A stretch of DNA of 18,065 nt, from the NCBI GenBank assembly GCA_036558305.1, contig DATBFX010000140.1, positions 1 through 18,065 on the forward strand. Direction: 5' to 3'. The stretch comes from DATBFX01 sp036558305. GTDB taxonomy: Bacteria; Chloroflexota; Chloroflexia; Thermomicrobiales; UBA6265. The position numbers were made by a program, and so were the translations under genes. Under the pieces are notes generated by a model, which saw only the letters and a program-made list of their open reading frames with translations, ran no database searches and was not told where the DNA came from. Below are positions 14,042 through 18,065 of the stretch, piece after piece. Numbering within the stretch: position 1 is the first letter of the stretch; every line of letters starts with the position of its first letter.

Positions 14042-14836
14042 ATGTTCGGTAGAGGGAAGAAGGCGGCGGGCGACGGCGCGGTGGTGCCGGGCGGGCCGGA
14101 GTTGATGATCCAGGCGCAGCAGGTGGTCAAGACCTACGACACCGGGACGAGCAAGGTGCAGGCGCTCAAGGGGATCGACTTCGTGGTCGAGCGCGGCGAG
14201 ATGGTGGCGGTGATGGGCCCGTCCGGGTGTGGCAAGACGACGTTGTTGAACTGCCTCTCGGGGTTGGACAACGTGGACGACGGCCGCATCCTGCTCGAAG
14301 GGCAGGACCTGGCCGGGATGTCCGACCGCAAGCGGACCGATTACCGGGCGCGGCGGATGGGCTTCGTGTTCCAGGTCTACAACCTGCTGCCGGTCTTGAG
14401 CGGGGTCGAGAACGTCGAATTGCCGTTGCTGGTCTCCGGAGTAAAACCGAAGGCGGCGCGGGAGAAGGCGGAAGGGGCGCTGGCGACGGTCGGGTTGACC
14501 GAGTGGGCCGGGCACCGGCCGGCGGAACTCTCCGGCGGGCAGCGCCAGCGCGTCACCATCGCGCGGGCCCTCGTCAACGACCCGGCGATCATCTGGGCGG
14601 ACGAACCGACCGGCGCGCTCGACAGCAAGACGGCGAACGAGATCATGGATCTGATGCGCGAGCTCAACCAGCGCGCCAACCTGACGTTCGTGCTGGTGAC
14701 GCACGACCACGGTGTCGGCGAGCGGTGCGACCGGATCGTGCGGATGCGCGACGGGGTGATCGTCGGGCAGGACGGGCCGTCGATTGTCAGGCAGGCGGAA
14801 GAGGTGGCGGCGCTGGCGTACGCGGGGGCCGGGTGA
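14042..14836 (+). CDS. ABC transporter ATP-binding protein (LolD/MacB type)
   Basis: The 264-residue ATPase has Walker A GPSGCGKT (59-66), Q-loop Gln111 (FQVYNL), signature LSGGQRQR (163-170), Walker B IIWADE (183-188), D-loop GALDS (191-195) and switch His221. The opening (VVKTYDTGTSKVQALKGIDF) and the layout match the LolD/MacB/FtsE group that pairs with FtsX-type permeases. It should power the 997-residue permease encoded next (gap about 208 bp). It binds that permease at the cytosolic face. The start is chosen for GGAGGG 8 nt upstream; an in-frame ATG at 13952 lacks a ribosome binding site and gives an Arg-rich, unlikely extension. Confidence 0.95.
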   Translation: MFGRGKKAAGDGAVVPGGPELMIQAQQVVKTYDTGTSKVQALKGIDFVVERGEMVAVMGPSGCGKTTLLNCLSGLDNVDDGRILLEGQDLAGMSDRKRTDYRARRMGFVFQVYNLLPVLSGVENVELPLLVSGVKPKAAREKAEGALATVGLTEWAGHRPAELSGGQRQRVTIARALVNDPAIIWADEPTGALDSKTANEIMDLMRELNQRANLTFVLVTHDHGVGERCDRIVRMRDGVIVGQDGPSIVRQAEEVAALAYAGAG

Positions 14837-14852
14837 TCGTGCCCGGTCCAGA

Positions 14853-14993
14853 CCCGAGGCTAAAGCCTCGGGCTCAACCTACGAAGCCCTCTGACGAGGG
14901 CTGAGCACGGATCCGACAACCGAATTCGTAGCCTGCTTCAGCCGGGTGCCCTCTGGGCGTTGTCGGTTGAGCGCGGGGTCTTTAGCCCCGCGG
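14853..14993. mobile_element. MITE-like inverted-repeat element inside the ABC operon
   Basis: The two ends are related inverted repeats. The left end (14853-14879) has GGCTAAAG and then GCTCAACC. The right end (14965-14993) gives GGCTAAAGA and GCTCAACC on the other strand. Each end is itself a hairpin (left: CCCGAGGC-TAAA-GCCTCGGG, perfect). A further perfect hairpin lies inside (AGCCCTC-TGAC-GAGGGCT, 14885-14902). It encodes nothing. It fits a small non-autonomous or REP-like element; no clear target-site duplication was found by eye. Confidence 0.6.
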
Positions 14994-15044
14994 ACGCCAC
15001 GGTGCGGCTCTCGCCAAGACACCGGCGGGAAGGGATAGATTGCG

Positions 15045-18038
15045 ATGGACGAGGTTTTTGGGGTTTCGATGGCGAGTATCGTGACCGTGTTGGTGGCGAT
15101 GCTGGCGTTCTGTCTGTTGACGGTGGCGTGGGTGGCCTGGCGGCGGCCGGTCATCTTCAAGTTGGGGGTGCGCAACATCCCGCGGCGGAAGGCGCAGACG
15201 GTGCTGATCGTGGTCGGGCTGATGCTGAGCACGATGATCATCGCGGCGGCGCTCGGGGTGGGCGACACGGTCGATTACTCGATCACCGACGAGGTCTATT
15301 CGCAACTCGGGCACGTCGACGAGGAAGTCGTGGCGAGCCAGAACGTCGAGGCGCAAACCAGTTCCAGCGGCGACGTGAAGATCGACGCGGCGGCGCTGGG
15401 GACGGTCGAGCAGGCGCTGGCCGGCGACCACAACGTCGACGGGATCATGCCTGTGCTGAAGGTCGAGGCGCCGGTCGTCGACGAGGCGAAGGGGCAGAGC
15501 GAGCCGAACGTGACGCTGGTCGGGCTCGATCCCACGAAGTTGGATCAGTTCGGCGGGTTGAAGGACACGAACGGGAAGACGATCGACCTGGCGGCGATTC
15601 CGGTCGACGGGGTCGTACTGAGTAAGAAGGCAGCGGACGATCTCGACGCGGCGGTCGGGGACACGATCACGGTCTACTTCAACAATCAGCCGGTGCAGCG
15701 GACGGTGGCCGCGGTCGGCGAGGACACCTACCTGACCGGGGTCGGGCGCTCGCAGAGCACCGGCAAGGATCAGGCGGGGTTGGCGCTGCCGCTGGCGAGT
15801 CTCCAGGCGATGACCGGGAACACCGACAAGATCACCGCCGTGGTGATCTCGAACACCGGCGGGGTGCGGGACAGCGTCGGGGCGAGCGATGCGGTCGTCG
15901 ACAAGCTGAAGGCGGCGCTGCCGGGGACGAACCTCGGGGTGAGCGCGGTCAAGCAGGACGGCGTCGATGCCGCCAAGCTCTTCTCCAGCGTCTTCACCGG
16001 GTTGTTCCTGGTGCTCGGGCTCTTCTCGATCGCGGCCGGGGTGCTCCTGATCGTCCTCATCTTCACGATGCTGGCGGCGGAGCGGCGGAGCGAGATGGGG
16101 ATGGAGCGGGCGGTCGGCGCGCACCGGCGGCAGTTGATCCAGCAGTTCATCGCCGAGGGATCGGGGTACGCGATCCTGGCGGGGATGGTCGGGGCGGCGC
16201 TCGGCGTGGTGGCGGCGCTCGGCATCGGGTTCGCGATGGGGTGGTTGTTCGGCGACTTCGTCGACATCACGCCGCACGTGACGTTGCGGAGCATGATCGG
16301 GGCGTACTGCCTGGGGGTGGTGATCACGTTCCTGGCGGTGAGCGGATCGTCGTGGAAGATCAGCCGGTTGAACGTGGTGGCGGCGGTGCGCGACCTGCCG
16401 GACGCGGCGAGCTCGCGACGGCGGTTGCGGACGCTGGTCTGGGCGGCGCTGATGCTGCTCGGCGGGGCCGCGATGACGATGGCCGGGTTGAGCGGGAACA
16501 GCGCCTTCCCGTTCTACCTCGGGATGAGTCTGGTGCCGTTCGGGGTGGCGCTGGTGCTGCGCTTCTTCGGGGTGCCGAGCCGGGCGGTCTTCACGACGGT
16601 CGGGGTCTACCTGCTGGCGTTCTGGATCCTCGGGTCGGCCGAAAAACTCGACTCGATCTTCGGCGAGATGGACGGCGGCTTCGAGATGTTCTTCCTGTCC
16701 GGGATGTTCATGGTGATCGCGACGACGATCGTGATCCTGCAGAACACCGACCTCTTGCTGGCGGGTGTGAGCCGGTTGGGCGGACTGTTCCGGTCGAAGC
16801 TGCCGGCGGTGCGGACGGCGGTGGCCTACCCCGGCGCGGCGCGGGGCCGGACCGGGATGACGATCGCGATGTTCAGCCTGATCATCTTCTCGCTGGTGAT
16901 GATGGCGACGATGAACCAGAACTACGTCAACCTCTTCCTCGGCGACGAGGCGAACGCGGGGTGGGACGTGCGGGCCGACGCGCCCAACTCGAACCCGATC
17001 AACGACTTCACCGGGACGCTGGCGGCGCAGGGGGTCGACACGAGCCAGTTCAAGAACGTCGGCGTGGTGACGAGTCCAACCAGCTTCACGGCGCCGGTCA
17101 GGATGGCCGGGACGCAGGACTGGAAGAACTTCCCGGTGCGCGGGATGGACGGCGCCTTCATCGCCGACAGCACGTTGAAATTCGGGCAGCGGGCCGAGGG
17201 GTACGCAACCGACGCGGACGTGGTGAAGGCGTTGGCGAACGACCCGAACGTGGCGGTCGTGGACGTGAGCGCGGTGCCGGGGAACGGCGGGTTCGGCGGC
17301 TTCGACAACGCCTTCACGCTGACCGGATTGAAGACGAGCGACAAGACCTTCAAGCCGATCACGGTCGAGCTGGCCGATCCGCGGGGCGGTCAACCGCACC
17401 AGGCGACGATCATCGGCGTGATCGACACCAAGATCGGAAGCCTGGTCGGGATGTACGCAAACCAACAGACGATCGACCAGATCTACCCGACGCCGACGAC
17501 GACCTCGTACTACGTGGCGTTGCAGGACGCGGGGCAGTCGGACGCGGTGGCGAAGCAGGTGGAGGCGGCGCTGTTGCCGAACGGTGTCCAGGCGACCTCG
17601 ATCCGGGACGAGTTGAAGGACGGCCAGAAGACGTCGACCGGGTTCCTCTACATCATCCAGGGCTTCATGGGGCTCGGGTTGCTGGTCGGCGTGGCGGCGA
17701 TCGGGGTGATCGCCTTCCGGTCGGTGGTGGAGCGGCGGCAGCAGATCGGGGTGCTGCGGGCGCTCGGCTACCAGCGGAGTATGGTCTCCTTGAGTTTCAT
17801 GATCGAGACGGCGTTCGTGGTCGGGCTCGGTTGTCTCGCCGGGACGACGCTGGGGCTGATCCTTGCCCGCAACCTGTTCACGAGCGATTCGACGGCGGCG
17901 GGAGCGGGCTTCCTGATCCCGTGGAGCATCATCCTGACGGTGCTGGCGGCGACGATGGTCGTCGCAATGCTGATGACGTGGATCCCGTCGCGGCAGGCGG
18001 CGCGGATCGCGCCGGCGGAGGCGCTGCGGTACGAGTGA
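15045..18038 (+). CDS. FtsX/MacB-type ABC transporter permease, large double-FtsX form
   Basis: This 997-residue permease has two FtsX domains: residues about 310-450 (motif ERRSEMGMERAVGA) and about 863-997 (motif ERRQQIGVLRALGY), each followed by paired helices. Helix 1 (about 10-32) and helix 2 (about 52-72) precede a first external domain (about 75-305). Five further helices (about 462-625) lead to a second external domain (about 626-862). This tandem form is typical of macrolide/lipoprotein-type exporters that extract or export substrates without a channel through the membrane. The partner ATPase is the gene just upstream. The start ATG follows GGAAGGG by about 10 nt. It is complete, ending in ALRYE. 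The substrate is unknown. Heptamer repeats begin at the stop codon. Confidence 0.95.
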   Translation: MDEVFGVSMASIVTVLVAMLAFCLLTVAWVAWRRPVIFKLGVRNIPRRKAQTVLIVVGLMLSTMIIAAALGVGDTVDYSITDEVYSQLGHVDEEVVASQNVEAQTSSSGDVKIDAAALGTVEQALAGDHNVDGIMPVLKVEAPVVDEAKGQSEPNVTLVGLDPTKLDQFGGLKDTNGKTIDLAAIPVDGVVLSKKAADDLDAAVGDTITVYFNNQPVQRTVAAVGEDTYLTGVGRSQSTGKDQAGLALPLASLQAMTGNTDKITAVVISNTGGVRDSVGASDAVVDKLKAALPGTNLGVSAVKQDGVDAAKLFSSVFTGLFLVLGLFSIAAGVLLIVLIFTMLAAERRSEMGMERAVGAHRRQLIQQFIAEGSGYAILAGMVGAALGVVAALGIGFAMGWLFGDFVDITPHVTLRSMIGAYCLGVVITFLAVSGSSWKISRLNVVAAVRDLPDAASSRRRLRTLVWAALMLLGGAAMTMAGLSGNSAFPFYLGMSLVPFGVALVLRFFGVPSRAVFTTVGVYLLAFWILGSAEKLDSIFGEMDGGFEMFFLSGMFMVIATTIVILQNTDLLLAGVSRLGGLFRSKLPAVRTAVAYPGAARGRTGMTIAMFSLIIFSLVMMATMNQNYVNLFLGDEANAGWDVRADAPNSNPINDFTGTLAAQGVDTSQFKNVGVVTSPTSFTAPVRMAGTQDWKNFPVRGMDGAFIADSTLKFGQRAEGYATDADVVKALANDPNVAVVDVSAVPGNGGFGGFDNAFTLTGLKTSDKTFKPITVELADPRGGQPHQATIIGVIDTKIGSLVGMYANQQTIDQIYPTPTTTSYYVALQDAGQSDAVAKQVEAALLPNGVQATSIRDELKDGQKTSTGFLYIIQGFMGLGLLVGVAAIGVIAFRSVVERRQQIGVLRALGYQRSMVSLSFMIETAFVVGLGCLAGTTLGLILARNLFTSDSTAAGAGFLIPWSIILTVLAATMVVAMLMTWIPSRQAARIAPAEALRYE

Positions 18039-18059
18039 GCCGGTAGCCGGTAGCCGGTA
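18039..18059. repeat. Three tandem heptamers GCCGGTA directly after the permease stop
   Basis: GCCGGTA is repeated three times without interruption, starting at the base after the TGA of the permease gene. The array may continue beyond the window. It has the same period (7 bp) and the same placement (touching a stop codon) as the array at 2874-2906, but a different unit. Confidence 0.8.
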
Positions 18060-18065
18060 GGAGAT

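Noticed and set aside
14982..17465. Very long open frame (827 codons) on the minus strand across the permease gene
   Set aside because: It is antisense to a clear FtsX permease, is Arg/His/Asp/Pro-rich without hydrophobic structure, and arises from G/C-biased third positions.
16241..18046. 601-codon plus-strand frame inside the permease gene
   Set aside because: It is a frame-shadow of the permease, with a Gly/Arg/Asp-rich translation and no ribosome binding site.

Overview
This is an 18 kb stretch of high-GC bacterial chromosome. The coding strands show strong G/C preference at third codon positions. GC-rich shadow frames, an N-terminal leader of the type (few residues)-L-(x)n-T-R-R-x-I-x-K on a secreted protein, intergenic hairpin repeats and the gene mix all suggest a Chloroflexota bacterium of the Thermomicrobia/Sphaerobacter type. 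That placement is inference only: there is no rRNA or other taxonomic marker here. I see no tRNA, rRNA, CRISPR array, transposase or phage gene.

Layout from left to right. At 1-815 (minus) is a PAP2-type membrane phosphatase cut by the window edge. At 1091-2488 (minus) is an amidase-signature hydrolase, and at 2905-3999 (minus) a zinc alcohol dehydrogenase close to S-(hydroxymethyl)mycothiol dehydrogenase. The gap between those two holds heptamer repeats, hairpins and a possible decayed coding fragment. At 4445-6475 (plus) is a secreted protein with 84 cysteines. At 6508-6729 (minus) is a small excisionase-type HTH protein. At 6827-7258 (minus) is degraded coding sequence: a broken cupredoxin and a start-less membrane ORF. 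At 7415-8092 (minus) is a six-helix membrane protein made of three similar hairpins, with a strong terminator after it. About 640 bp without a convincing gene follows, then a probable small membrane protein (8735-9190, plus). At 9360-9653 and 9747-10487 (minus) lie PRC-barrel and DedA-family genes.

At 10781-13219 (plus) is a three-gene unit: a ClC chloride channel with CBS domains, a 70-residue unknown protein, and a second excisionase-type HTH protein that is a paralogue of the one at 6508-6729. A MarR regulator (13189-13620, minus) runs tail to tail into it. A 421 bp divergent gap with direct-repeat and palindromic sites separates MarR from an ABC exporter pair, ATPase (14042-14836) and 997-residue FtsX/MacB-type permease (15045-18038). 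That pair is itself split by an inverted-repeat element.

The most interesting signal is a shared promoter/operator. The same 17-bp dyad (ATATC-N7-GATAT), merged with a TATAAT -10 box and in the correct orientation, lies about 50 bp before both the first HTH gene and the ClC-unknown-HTH unit. This points to a small two-regulator circuit controlling an ion channel. The second theme is genome decay and repeat invasion: a frameshifted cupredoxin, orphan coding fragments, and several classes of hairpin or heptamer repeat placed directly after stop codons.
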